Assembly (NCBI RefSeq): GCF_040802235.1 | Contig: NC_133174.1 | Coordinates: forward strand, 106,335,647-106,399,646 | Length of the DNA stretch: 64,000 nt | Reading direction: 5' to 3' | DNA from: Manis javanica | Lineage: Eukaryota > Chordata > Mammalia > Pholidota > Manidae | Shown: in pieces, positions 32,534 to 43,976 of the stretch | Position numbering within the stretch: position 1 is the stretch's first letter | How the letters are laid out: each line of letters starts with the position of its first letter | Notes under the pieces: model-generated | Told to the model about the DNA's origin: nothing | The model's database searches: none | Seen by the model: the letters and a program-made list of their open reading frames with translations, nothing else | Made by a program: the position numbers and the translations under genes

Positions 32534-35500
32534 ATGAATCTAAAGCCTGCAATGGCAATAAGTACATATCTTTCAATAATCACCCTAAATGTAAATGGAC
32601 TGAATGCACCAATCAGAAGACACAGAGTAATAGAACAGGAAAAAAAGCAAGACCCATCTATATGCTGCTTACAAGAGACTCACCTCAAACCCAAAGACAT
32701 ACACAGACTAAAAGTCAAGGGATGGAAAAAGATATTTAATGCAAACAATAGGGAGAAAAAAGCAGGTGTTCAAAACAAAGAAAGTAACAAGAGATAAAGA
32801 AAGACATTACATAATGATAAAGGGGTCAGTCCAACAAGAGGATATAACCCTTATAAATATATATGCACCCAATACAGGAGCACCAACATATGTGAAAGAA
32901 ATACTAACAGAATTAAAGGAGGAAATAGAATGCAATGCATTCATTCTAGGAGACTTCAACACACCACTCACTCCAAAGGGCAGATCCACCAGACAGAAAA
33001 TAAGTAAGGACACGGAGGCACTGAACAACACACTAGAACAGATGGACTTAATAGATATCTACAGAACTCTGCACCCAAAAGCAGCAGGATACACATTGTT
33101 CTCAAGTGCACATGGAACATTTTTGAGAATAGACCACAAACTAGGCCACAAAAAGAGCCTCAGTAAATTCAAAAAGACTGAAATTTTACCAACCAACTTC
33201 TCAGACAGCAAAGGCATAAAACTACAAATAAATTGTACAAAGAAAACAAAAAGGCTCACAAACACATGGAGGCTTAACAACATGCTCCTAAATAATCAAT
33301 GGATCAATGAACAAATTAAAACAGAGATAAAGCAATACATGGAGACAAATAACAATAAGAGCATAAAGCCGCAACTTCTGTGGGACATAGTGAAGGCAGT
33401 TCTAAGAGGAAAATACATAGCAATCCAGACCTATTTAAAGAAGGAAGAACAATCCCAAATAAATAGTCTAAAGTCACAATTATTGAAAATGAAAAAGAAG
33501 AACAAATGAGGCCCAAAGTCAGCAGAAGGAGGGACATAATAAAGATCAGAGAAGAAATAAATAAAATTGAGAAGAATAAAACAATAGAAGAAATCAATGA
33601 AACAAAAGCTGGTTCTTTGAAAAAATAAACAAAATAGATAAGCCCCTACCCAGACTTATTAAGAGAAAAAGAGAATCTACACACATCAACAGAATCAGAA
33701 ATGAGAAAGGAAAAATCACGATGGACCCCACAAAAATACAAAGAATTATTAGAGAATACTATGAAAATCTATATGCTAACAAGCTGAAAAGCCTAGAAGA
33801 AATGGACAACTTCCTAGAAAAATACAACTTTCCAAGACTGACCAAGGAAGAAACAGAAAATCTAAACAGACCAATTACCAGCAACAAAATTAAAGCAGTA
33901 ATCAAAAAACTACCCAAGAACAAAATGCCTGGTTCAGATGGATTCACTGCTGAATTTTATCAGACATACAGAGAAGACAGAAAAGACATAATACCCATTC
34001 TCCTTAAAGTTTTCCAAAAAATAGAAGAGGAGGAAATACTTCCAAATTCATTCTATGTAGCCAGCATCACTCTAGTAGCAAAACCAGGGAAAGACACCAC
34101 AAAAAAAGAAAATTACAGACCAATGTCCCTGATGAACATAGATGCAAAAATACTCAACAAAATATTAGCAAACCAAATTCAAAAATACATCAAGAGGATC
34201 ATACACCATGATCAAGTGGGATTCATCTCAGGGATGCAAGGATGGTACAACATTCCAAAATCCATCAACATCATCCACCACATCAACAAAAAGGACAGAA
34301 ACCACATGATCATTTCCATAGACACTGAAAAAGCATTTGACAAAATTTAACATACATTCATGATTAAAAACTCTCAACAAAATGGGTATAGATGGCAAGT
34401 ACCTCAACATAATAAAGACCATATATGACAAACCCACAGCCAACATTATACTTAACAGCAAGAAGCTGAAAGCTTTTCCTCTAAGATTGGGAACAAGACA
34501 GGGATGCCCACTCTCCCCACTTCTATTCAACATAGTACTGGAGGTCCTAGCCATGGCAATCAGGCAAAACAAAGAAACACAAGGCATCCAGGTTGGTAAA
34601 GAAAAAGTCAAACTGTCACTATTTGCAGATGACATGATATTGTACATAAAAAAACCTAAAGACTCCATTCCAAAACTACTAGAACTAGTATTTGAATTCA
34701 GCAAAGGTGCAGGATACACAATTGATACAGAAGAATCTGTTGCTTTCCTATATGCTAATGATGAATTAACAGAAAGAAAAATCAGGAAAATAATTCCATT
34801 CACAATTGCATCAAAAAGAATGAAATATCTAGGAATAAACCTAACCAAGGAAGTGAAAGACCTGTATGCTGAAAACTGCAAGACACTCTTAAGAGAAATT
34901 AAAGAGGACACTAATAATTGGAAATTCATCCCATGCTATTCACTTGGAAATTTAATACTGTCAAAATGGCCATCCTGCCTAAAGCAATCTACAGATTCAA
35001 TGCAATGCCTATCAAAATACCTACAGCATTCTTCAATGAATGAGAGCAAATAGTTCTAAAATTCATATGTAATAACAAAAGACACTGAATAGCCAAAGCA
35101 ATCCTGAGAAGGAAGAATAAAGCAGGGAGCATCTCACTTCCCAACTTCAAGCTCTACTACAAAGCCACAGAAATCAAGACAATTTGGTACTGCCACAAGA
35201 ACAGACCCATAGACCAGTGGAACAGAATAGAGAGTCCAGATATTAATCCAAACATATATGGCCAATTAATATAAGAGAAAGAAGCCATGGACATACAATG
35301 GGGAAATGACAGCCTCTTCAACAGCTGGTGTTGGCAAAACTGGACAGCTACTTGTAAGAGAATAAAACTGGATCATTGTCTAACCCCATACACAAAAGTA
35401 AATTCAAAATGGATCAAAGACCTGAATGTAAGTCATGAAACCATAAAACTCTTTGAAGAAAACAGCCAGAAATCTCTTGGACATAAACATGAGCAACTTC

Positions 35501-36344
35501 TTCATGAACATATCTCCCCAGGCAAGGGAAACAAAAGCAAAAATGAACAAGTGGGACATCAAACTAAACAGCTTCTGTACAGCAAAGGACACCATCAGTA
35601 GAACAAAAAGGCATCCTACAGTATGGGAGAATATATTCCTAAATGACATATCTGATAGAGGGTTGACATCCAAAATATATAAAGAGCTCATGCACCTCAA
35701 CAAACAAAAAGCAAATAATGCAATTAAAAAATGGGCAGAGGAGCTGAACAGACAGTTCTCCAAAGAAGAAATTCAGATGGCCAACAGACACATGAAAAGA
35801 TGTTCCACATGGCTAGTCACCAGAGAAATGCAAATTAAAACCACAATGAGATATCACCTCACACCAGTAAGGATCACCACCATCCAAAAGACAAACAACA
35901 ACAAATGTTGGCGACGTTGTGGAGAAAGGGGAACCCTCCTACACTGCTGGTGGGAATGTTAACTAGTTCAACCATTGTGGAAAGCAGTATGGAGGTTCCT
36001 CCAAAAGCTCAAAATAGAAATACTATTTGACCCAGGAATTCCACTTCTAGGAATTTACCCTAAGAATGCAGCAGCCCAGTTTCAAAAAGACATATGCACC
36101 CCTCTGTTTATCGCAGCACTATTTACAATAGCCAAGAAATGGAAGCAACCTACGTGTCCATCAGTAGATGAATGGATAAAGAAGATGTGTACATATACAC
36201 AATGGAATATTATTTAGCCATAAGAAGAAAAGAAATCCTACGATTTGCAACAATATGGATGGAGCAGGAGAGTATTATCCTCAGTGATATAAGCTAGGTG
36301 GAGAAAGACATGTACCAAATGATTTCACTCATATGTGGAGTATA
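32534..36344 (+). pseudogene. LINE-1 ORF2 pseudogene (copy 2)
   Basis: It opens with ATG 32534 (MNLKPAMAIS). A deletion near 32768 removes the [10 protein letters not shown] part of the endonuclease. Later breaks lie at about 33500, 34348, 35053 and 35272. The fragments still show GDFNT (32950), FADD (34622-34633) and the terminal cysteine cluster (35905-35962). The stop at 35041-35043 is shared with copy 3. No active product is possible. Confidence 0.9.
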
Positions 36345-36857
36345 AGAACAAGGAAAAAACTGAAGGAACGAAACAGCAGCAGAATCACAGAACCCAAGAA
36401 CATATCCTACAATTTGCAACAACAACATGGATGGGGCTGGAGGACATTATGCTCAGTGAAATAAGCCAGGCAGAGAAAGACAAATGCCAAATGATTTTCC
36501 TCATTTGTGGAGCATAACAATGAAGCAAAACTGAAGGAACAGAATAGCAGCAGATTCAGAGACTCCAAGAATGAACTAGTGGTTACCAAAGGGGAGGGAT
36601 GTGTGAGGGCGGGTGGGGTGGTAGGGAGAAGGGGAATGAGGGGTACTATGTTTAGTACACATGGTGTGGGTGATCACGCGGGGGACCGTGTAGCACAGAG
36701 AAGGCACATAGTGGATCTGTGGCATCTTACTACACTGATGGACAGTGACTGCATTGGGGTATGTGTGAGGACTTGATAATATGTGTAAATGTAGTAACCA
36801 CATTGTTTTTTCATGTGAAACCTTCATAAGAGTGTATATCAATCATACCTTAATACA

Positions 36858-36922
36858 AAGAAAGAGAGAAAGAAAGGAAAGAAAGGAAGAGAGAGAGAGA
36901 AAGATGAAAGAAAGGAAGGAAG
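36858..36922. repeat. Simple repeat (GAAA/GGAA)n
   Basis: Degenerate purine microsatellite that evolved from the A-tail of L1 copy 2. Confidence 0.9.
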
Positions 36923-37330
36923 GGAAGGGATGTCAGGCATGACTACAAGATTTTTGGCCTGAGTTACCAAAAGAACCATGTTTCCATTTACTGAGGTAAA
37001 AAAAACTAGGGGTTTAGTTTGAGACAAATTAGTTAGTTTGAGCTGCCCATTAGATGCCCAAGTGGAGCTATTCAGGAGTCATTTAGGTATGAGAATCTGT
37101 AGTTCATGGGAGAATTCCAGGCTAGAGAAGCATATTTAAGAGTCATTAGACATAGGTGGTATTTAAAGACATGAGACTAGAAGAGATCACCATGGAAATC
37201 AGTTTAAATAGAGAAGAGGCTCAAGGACAGAGCCTGGAGCACTTTGATATTTAGAGATTGTAGAGCTGAGGAAGAACCAACAAAGGACTCTGAGGAATGA
37301 CCAGTATTATCAAGAGTCAGCACCCTGAAC
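36923..37330 (-). repeat. L2 fragment, antisense
   Basis: The - strand frame at 36839-37027 reads SVNGNMVLLVTQAKNLVV, close to an L2 ORF2 phrase. GACATAGGTGGTATTTAAAG and later blocks parallel 2975-3000 and 16430-16450. Confidence 0.85.
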
Positions 37331-37489
37331 TGTCCTACTGCAGTGCAGGGCCACTGATAAAGCTGAATTTCTGGATCCACAAAGCTAAGGAATAGACAGC
37401 AGGGACCGCCCTCACCAAGTCACTGCTGTCCTGTGAAGTCTTTTTCTCTTTTCCACCCCGCTCATATCTATTTTCTGCCTAACACAAAT

Positions 37490-37790
37490 ACTTGTATGTG
37501 AATGTTCACAGCAGCTTTATTCATTAAAGTGAAACATTGGAATCAACCCAAATATTCACCAACAGATGACTAGATAAACACATTGTGCTGCATCCACACT
37601 ATGGAATACTACTAAGCAAAAAAAGGAAGAAACTGCTGATGAACACAACTAGATGGATGAATGTCAAAGGCATGACAGCGAGTGAAAGAATCCAGTCTCA
37701 AAAGGTTACATGCTGTGTGCTTCCATTTGTATGACAGTCTCAAAAGGTAAAACTATAGTGATAGAAAACAGATCAGTGCTTGCTATAACT
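37490..37790 (+). repeat. Old LINE-1 3'-end fragment
   Basis: CAGCAGCTTTATTCATTAAAG, then TGGAATACTACTAAGCAA and TTCCATTTGTATGACAGTCTC follow the end of ORF2 in old L1s. Confidence 0.8.
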
Positions 37791-37859
37791 CTGGGGGGGA
37801 AATATTTTCCCACCCCTGGGCAAACTACCTTTGAAACCAAAATCAGTCAAATGGAGAAA

Positions 37860-39460
37860 TAATGTGGGATATGCCTCTCCACCCCTTGGAAACACCTATT
37901 GATAGGGAGATGCATCTGTTAGGCAGGAAAATAGATATGAACAGGGTGGAAAGAGAAAAAGTCCAGAAAGTCCAATAAAAAAGACCCAAAATTAATCAAT
38001 TAAAGTTCCAAAAGCCAAGAGCAACTTGGCCGCCTGGAATGTTTGAATATTTCCCAGATAAAGGAAGGTACCTCAGCATAGCCCATGTCTTTATTGTGTT
38101 AATCATGCAGGCCCAGCTTACTTTCTTTTTTTTTTAATTATTTTTATTAAGGTATGATTGATATACACTCTTATGAAGGTTTCACATGAAAAACAATGTG
38201 GTTACTACATTTACACATATTATCAAGTCCTCACACATACCCCAATGCAGTCACTGTCCATCAGTGTAGTAAGATGCCACAGATCCTCTATGTGCCTTCT
38301 CTGTGCTACACTGTTCTCCATGTGATCCCCCACACCATGTGTACTAAACATAATACTCCTCAGTCCCCTTCTCCCTCCCTCCCCACCCGCCCTCCCACAC
38401 CCCTCCTCTTTGGTAACCACTAGTCCATTCTTGGAGTCTCCGAGTCTGCTGCTATTCTGTTCCTTCAGTTTTGCTTCATTGTTATGCTCCACAAATGAGG
38501 GAAATCTTTTGGCATTTGTCTTTCTCAGCCTGGCTTATTTCACTGAGCATAATGTCCTCCACCTCCATCTATGTTGTTGCAAATGGTAGAATCTGTTTCT
38601 TTCTTACTGCCAAATAGTATTCCATTGTGTATATGTACCACATCTTCTTTATCCATTCATCTACTGACGGACACTTAGGTTGCTTCCATATCTTGGCTAT
38701 TGTAAAAAGTGCTGTGATAAACATAGGGGGGCATATTTCTTTTTGAATCTGAGAAGTTGTATTCTTTGCCAGCTTACTTTCTTTACCTGTACCTATATGC
38801 TGTTTTTTTCTCCTTCTGGCCCTAATTAAGTAGTTTGTAACCTAGGCAACTAATTTAGCAGGCAGGCCCAGCCAAAAACAACACAGTAAAAGGCAGGAAA
38901 GATTCCATCTTAAAGATTGTATTTTAATACCCAGAAAGTTAAAAATATAAGATTCTTAACTTACTCTTTAGCAAACAGACAATAACTCAGCCCACCTTGC
39001 GGGCTGGGCGGGCAGCCTGTTTGATCTGCTCCCAGGCCAAGATGCCGGTATCCCAGGGAGAAATCTGAGCAGGAACTTCCTGTGTTAAGTTAATTCTGAG
39101 TATTCAAAGACCACTTAACAAGTCTGCACCCCCAGCCCTTAGTCAGATTCCTAAAAATCCTTAAAAGGGGAAACCCCCAACCTTTCAGGGCACTCCTCTC
39201 TCTGAGGTCACCCGCACTTTATAAGTATGTAACGTTATAATCTTAAATTTCTCTCTCTAACATTTCGGGGCACCTCCTTGCTGAGGTTGCCTTCTGCACT
39301 TCTTCTCTCTTTAAGTAACTTTAAATAAAGGTTTTACTCTGCTTCACTACTGTGTCTCTGCCCTTCAATTCTTTGTCACAGCAGGGGAAAAGGACCGAGG
39401 AAACACACAACGCTCTGCCAACACATCTATTGATATGGAGAGGCCAGGCTGCGAGAGATT
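37860..39460 (+). repeat. ERV-type LTR, interrupted by an antisense L1
   Basis: Excluding the L1 at 38129-38768, the remainder parallels 40205-40830 in the same order: CTAATTTAGCA.GC..GCCCAGCC, AACACAGTAAA.GGC, TTAACTTACTCT.TAGCAAACA, CCAAGATGC.GGTATC, and AGTTAATTCT.A. A pyrimidine-rich end with AATAAAGG (about 39324) follows. This looks like a class I-type LTR; the family is unknown to me. Confidence 0.65.
38129..38768 (-). mobile_element. 5'-truncated LINE-1 insertion, antisense
   Basis: It starts with poly(T) at 38129, which is the A-tail on the - strand. It then matches the reverse complement of the copy 2 3'UTR and ORF2 end. The flanks ccagcttactttcttt at 38113-38128 and 38769-38784 are identical, a 16-bp target duplication. 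It lies in an LTR. Confidence 0.93.
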
Positions 39461-39699
39461 CTGGAAATATTGCAATTTTACCCACATTGCCCAGGGCTGG
39501 GAGACCTTGACTACAAAGGGGCAGCACATGAGAATTCTGGGGGCTGATGGAGCAGTTCTGTGTCTTGATTGTAATTGAGACAGGGACCGTGGGTGTAGTC
39601 AGAGTAGGGTGAGGGCCTCCGGAAAAAGCAAGACAAGATATCCGCAGTCAGAGCAATTGTCTCGCCAATGTGTTTCAGCCCCAGGGAAGTTTGCTATGG

Positions 39700-40200
39700 A
39701 TTCAGTGTGACCAAAGAAAATGACAGCAAAATGCTCTTGGGGTGAAAGGGTTATACCCAACTTTATTTCCAGGTGGCAGGTCAGTCATTAAAATCCCGTT
39801 CACTCAGAGCAAGTCTGCATGTAGCAAGCCGGTCTCTGCCTCTCGGCCCCTCTGTCCGCATAGCCGTCCCACCCAGCCATCCTCCAGGCCTCTCTGCACA
39901 GCCGTCCTCTGGGCCTCTGTCCTTGGCACTGCCACCACTCCAGCCTCTGCTCTGCTCTCCTGCAGCCTTGCAGCCCTGCCACAGTGTCATGCCCAGACCA
40001 CTGGGCGGAGCTCTTTTTATAGAGTCAACAGGCATGTATTGCCAACAGGTGTGCAGTGAACTAGTCAACCAGGGCCAGGTGAGAATCCTGGCCACAGGAA
40101 CTCTCATTTTATCCACAGCAATGTAACTACATGCAAGGACACTCCTACTAAAACTCTGTGTTAAACATTCAGCTCTAGAGTCATTCTTCAATGAGATCAG
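39700..40200 (-). repeat. LTR-like element, antisense
   Basis: On the - strand an AATAAAG (about 39760) lies near the right-hand end of the element. A GC-rich body with TATAAA-like CTTTTTATAGAG (40013-40024) suggests an LTR in reverse. It sits between the two sense LTRs. Frames such as 39773-40126 are artefacts of the GC-rich body. Confidence 0.45.
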
Positions 40201-40204
40201 TTAA

Positions 40205-40830
40205 TATACCCCAGATAAAGAAGAGTAGCACATGTTTATTTTATGCTAATAATTTATAATCATGTGTAAGATTCGCTTTAACATGCTAAAAGGCCCAGGC
40301 CTATGTGCTGTCTTTCCTCCTTCAGATCTGATGAAGTGATTTTGCAAACTAGGCAAACTAATTTAGCATGCAAGCCCAGCCATAACACAGTAAAGGGCAA
40401 GAAGGATTCCACCTTAAAGATAAGATAGCACTTAACTTACTCTGTAGCAAACAATACCTCAGCCTACCTTGGGGGCTGAGCAGGTGGCCTTGTTTCATAT
40501 GCCCCCAGACCAAGATGCTGGTATCTCAGGGAGAAATCAACAGAGCAGGAAGTTACTTGTATCAAGTTAATTCTAAATATCCTAGGACCACTTAATAAGT
40601 CCACACCTCTAAGCTTTTTTTCATGTTCTCGAAAAATCCTCATCTGCCTATAAAACCCCCTAGACAACGTACCACTACGGACTCTCTTGTCCCCTTGTGG
40701 CATGTTCCAGGAGCTCTGTCCTTTCACTTTATCTCTAAATAAAAACCTGTACCTTGCTCTCCTACCTTGAGTGTTTGTGGAGCTCATTCTTCAGCTTCAT
40801 GAACAAGAACCCCGGCATCATCTTGATAGT
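40205..40830 (+). repeat. ERV-type LTR, second copy
   Basis: Diverged sister of the LTR at 37860-39460. Further landmarks are CTATAAAACCCCC (about 40649, TATA-like) and AAATAAAAACC (about 40737, polyadenylation-like). The two LTRs have the same orientation. Confidence 0.68.
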
Positions 40831-41290
40831 CACACAAATCTGTACATGTGTTAAAACTCCTAGAACTCTACACCAAAGCAAGGTAATTTTACTGTACATA
40901 AATTGCTAAAAGTGTAGAAGTGGAGTTTGTCATTTAAATGTGTTGAGTTTAGTCCTAGGTCTCCAGATAGGTATTAGAGATGTATCATTCTGGATCATAT
41001 CATCACCTGGACCATATCTTAGTGTTGTAAAGTTACCAGCAACAAAGAAACTAAAAGTACCATGTGACTACCATGAAAAACCATTGAAATTTGCATTACC
41101 ATAACCTGGTAATGGGAGCAAATTAACTTCTGTTATGTGACATATGTATCCCCAGCATAGTTCCTGATATAGAGGAAGTATTCAGTAAATACTTATGGAA
41201 TGAATAAATGACTGAGTGAATGAAGGAATAAGGCTCATACATTCAAATATGAAACCTTCCTGCTTCAAACATCACTAATAATTTTGAAGC
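40831..41290 (+). repeat. Old L1 3' scrap and L2 3' end
   Basis: 40835-40910 resembles an L1 3'UTR (TACATGTGTTAAAACTCCTAG). 41150-41240 resembles the sense L2 3' end (GTATTCAGTAAATACTTATG, then GAATGAATAAATGA). The part between is unassigned. Confidence 0.6.
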
Positions 41291-41690
41291 AGAATGGAAG
41301 GATACTTACGCATAACCTAAAGTTAAATACCGTGTGCCAAAGGATAAAAATGCAAAAATTGTGGAAGCCACATTTTATGGTGTTGTATTTAATTGCAAAG
41401 GTTAGAGCCACTGAAGTCATTGTTGACACGCTTGCCAAAATTGCTGCTAAAGACATGGAACAAATAATGATTAGGGACAAAGCAAGTGTCTCTGTCAAAT
41501 ATTGCTGTTCACTTTAAAATTACAGATGTGGCTAGAAACTCAAAAAGAGAAATATGCTGTTTCAAAGAGGCAGATATTATTCACTGCAAATTGATGAATC
41601 CACTGATCTTGTGAATTCAGCTAATCTTTTGCTATTTATCATATAGGATCTAATAAATAATTTTATGAAGACATTATGTTCTTCTAATCT
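41290..41690 (+). pseudogene. hAT-family transposase remnant
   Basis: The translated piece around 41575-41640 reads like SLQIDESTDLVNSANLLLFI, a motif of hAT/Charlie and ZBED-type transposases. Upstream, 41284-41517 encodes VRATEVIVDTLAKIAAKDMEQIM-like sequence in another frame. Stops and frameshifts break it. It is an old DNA-transposon copy, not a gene. Confidence 0.65.
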
Positions 41691-42825
41691 TTTCCAAATT
41701 ATACAACTCAAAAAGAGATTTCCTTCCTCCTTTCCTTCCTTCCCCCTGCAGGAGACTTAGCTTTCCTTAGATGTTTAGCAAATGAGTGACACTCTCAGTG
41801 AGTAAAATATTAACACACCTTGTTATGTTAGCACATTATCATGAAAAGACAGAAGGCAGCAAATATATACTTAGTGGTTACTCGTTTGACTGTTCCATGT
41901 ACCTGTCATGAAAAAAATGTGCCTTTTTACCTTCCAGGTTAAAGTAGACCATCAGTTGAAGATCTCTCCTGGCCCACAGCAATGAAGACTAAAATGACTC
42001 TTCTGGCCTCTGGAACATTCGAACATTTCATTCGAGCTGAACACAATAGAATTGTAGTGCTAAAGAAAAGGGTTTACCCAGTTCCCAAGGTGGGTGCAGT
42101 TGAAGCTCTCATACAAGATGCCTTAAAACAAAATGAAAACAATACAAAACTCAGCTGAGGCAATCTCCATACAGTGGGGTTATCGTATTAACTGTTCCAT
42201 TCCTGGGGCAGAGCTCCCTGTAGGAGCTTTAGGATCTAGTCCTGTTGTCCAACAGTTTTTTAGAACTGAACTGGTACCTGAAGGTTTCCTTATTGTAGTC
42301 TCCAGATTCCAGTTCAAATGCTCTTAAAGTCCAGTGTCCTCTGGTCTTCAGACTCACAAATCTACTTTCTCCAGCCTCCCGTGGCTGTGAAATTAGCTGA
42401 CAATAAGACAAGAGAACTCACAAAACATGAAAAGTCAGCATTCCCCAATCACTGAGAGCAGAGCAAGGCTTCTGTAACTAGAAGTCCTCTCAGTCTAAAC
42501 CCTGCAATGCCTTTAAGAAAGGCTTCCTTTTATCATCACGTGTGTTGATAAATGTAGAAACGATACAAGCCTAAAAGTAACTGTGTACTTGGGATGTCTT
42601 TAACAGACTCCTGACTGCCCCTTTCCTTTTCATTATTATTACTGATGTGACTTCTTAAAAAGACTGAAATTTGGAAATTTTTTTAACTTATCAAATCCTT
42701 CTTCAATTCTAGACAAGTCATTCTTAGCCCTTCTTTGCCTCTCCTGTCCTCTTACCTTACAGAACCATTGAAAATATCCTACTCTAGTTACACACTACAG
42801 TCATAGTGGACCTGTGGTGTCGCTG
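41690..42825. other. Unassigned upstream region
   Basis: No gene or repeat recognised in about 1.1 kb. It contains a short T/C-rich stretch (41720-41750). Confidence 0.35.
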
Positions 42826-43135
42826 TTACTGGATGTTGGCATAAAACCCACCTAGATTTGAATCCTGACTGCCTTTAGCAGCTGCATGACCTAGAACAAG
42901 GTAATGTCTGTCTTGGTTTCCTTTTCCACAAAATAGTATCTAATCATAGCTAACATATATAGTGCTTATAGGTATCATTTCTCATGTAATCCTTATAATA
43001 ACCCCTATTGGAAAAAAACTATAGATGAGGCAACTGAGGCAGAGAGGTTGAGTGACATCCCAAAGATCACACAGCTCGTAAACTGCTGAGCCAAGATTCT
43101 AAGAAGGTTCCAGATTCCAGGCTCTAACCACACCT
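42825..43135. repeat. Two adjoining MIR fragments, opposite orientation
   Basis: 42825-42950 is sense MIR (GATTTGAATCCTGACTGCC, then GCTGCATGACCTAGAACAAG). 42950-43135 is antisense MIR (GAGGCAACTGAGGCAGAGAG, then GATCACACAGCTCGTAAACTG). Confidence 0.8.
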
Positions 43136-43289
43136 ACAGCCTCTCCAAATGAGGGCAATAAATGAGGACACACTTAAGAGTTGTTCTTAGGGCTGGGATA
43201 ATGTACATAAAGTCCAAAACTTGACACATGTCTGATAGGTAACACTATGCTATAGAAGGTTTTTCCCTTCTCCACTGCAAAATCTGCAA

Positions 43290-43701
43290 GGCTTTTAATT
43301 GGAGCAGAACAACTGAGCTCAGAGGGAACAGAAGCCGGGCCAGGGAAGGTACAGGGCGAGGTGTAATGTGAATAGGGAGAAAAGGGTAAACAAGAAGAGA
43401 GGCAGAAGGAGCGCCGAATACTTCGGAAAAAGAAGTCTAGCTGGCCAGGCCTTGAGAGAACTTGGAGACTCTCTCTACTGCAAACAAAAACTCGCCAACT
43501 GAACAGCATACATTAAACCCGCCAGGCCGCAGACCCAGGGGCGGACCTCCTCGACTCCACCCTCAGCCCCGAGGCCGGCTCGGGCGTGGTCCCGGCTTCC
43601 TGCCTGGGCCGCTGGCCCGCCCCCTCCGCCGAAGCCCGGCCACCTCCGGCCTGAGCCACGCGGTCTCCCAGGCGGGCCGGGGCTCGGGCCCGCAAAGCGC
43701 G
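43290..43701 (+). promoter_or_regulatory. SLC25A43: SLC25A43 CpG-island promoter / 5'UTR
   Basis: From about 43500 the base composition jumps to GC- and CpG-rich, and the island continues to about 44120 through exon 1. No TATA box precedes the start codon. An Sp1-type CCCGCCCC lies at 43616-43623, within a run of GC-rich motifs. This is the usual architecture of a housekeeping-type promoter. The exact transcription start cannot be read from sequence. Confidence 0.75.
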
Positions 43702-43976
43702 ATGGTGACTTGGCGGCGGGACGGCCGGCTGACGGGCAGCCAACGGCTGCTGTGCGCCGGGCTGGCGGGGGCGCTGAGCCTCAGCCTCACCGCGCCGCTG
43801 GAGCTCGCCACCGTGCTGGCCCAGGTCGGCGTCGTGCGGGGCCGCGCCCGGGGGCCGGGGGCCACGTGGCTCCGGGTGTGGCGGGCCGAGGGGCCCCGGG
43901 CCCTGTGGAAGGGGAACGCGGTGGCGTGCCTGCGCCTCTTCCCCTGCAGTGCCGTGCAGCTCGCCGCCTACCGCAA
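43702..43976 (+). CDS. SLC25A43: SLC25A43 exon 1 (mitochondrial carrier, residues 1-91)
   Basis: This is the first coding exon of a mitochondrial inner-membrane carrier of the SLC25 family, whose substrate is not firmly established. The start ATG 43702 lies in the CpG island, and the sequence MVTWRRDGRL matches the known N-terminus of SLC25A43. It encodes transmembrane helices 1 and most of 2. The carrier signature appears as PLELAT (residues 32-37), with Thr where a basic residue is usual. The repeat's second motif EGPRALWKG is at 63-71. The exon ends after CGCAA at 43976 with donor GTAAGAG. This splits the Lys-92 codon (AA|G), and the phase matches exon 2. GC content is very high, unlike the other exons. 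The long antisense frames over this exon are GC artefacts. Confidence 0.95.

Larger units (their letters stand above)
30356..36857 (+). mobile_element. Full-length but defective LINE-1 (copy 2) with recombinant 3' end
   Basis: The 5' end has the CAAGATGGTGGC YY1-like site (30368-30379), followed by a 5'UTR to 31400, broken ORF1, broken ORF2 and a 3'UTR ending near 36857. The 3'UTR is of the same subfamily as 1-185, 6215-6420 and 38129-38768, not that of copies 1 and 3. The end of ORF2 is present twice (about 36230-36404 and 36405-36580). No target-site duplication is visible. A (GAAA)n tract and then L2 follow directly. Confidence 0.88.

Noticed and set aside
36858-36922. Purine repeat considered as a regulatory GAGA tract
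   Set aside because: It continues directly from the L1 3' end and is best explained as a mutated A-tail.
39773-40191. Overlapping frames of 105-136 codons
   Set aside because: They lie in an LTR-like GC-rich body, with no domain and no conservation signal visible.
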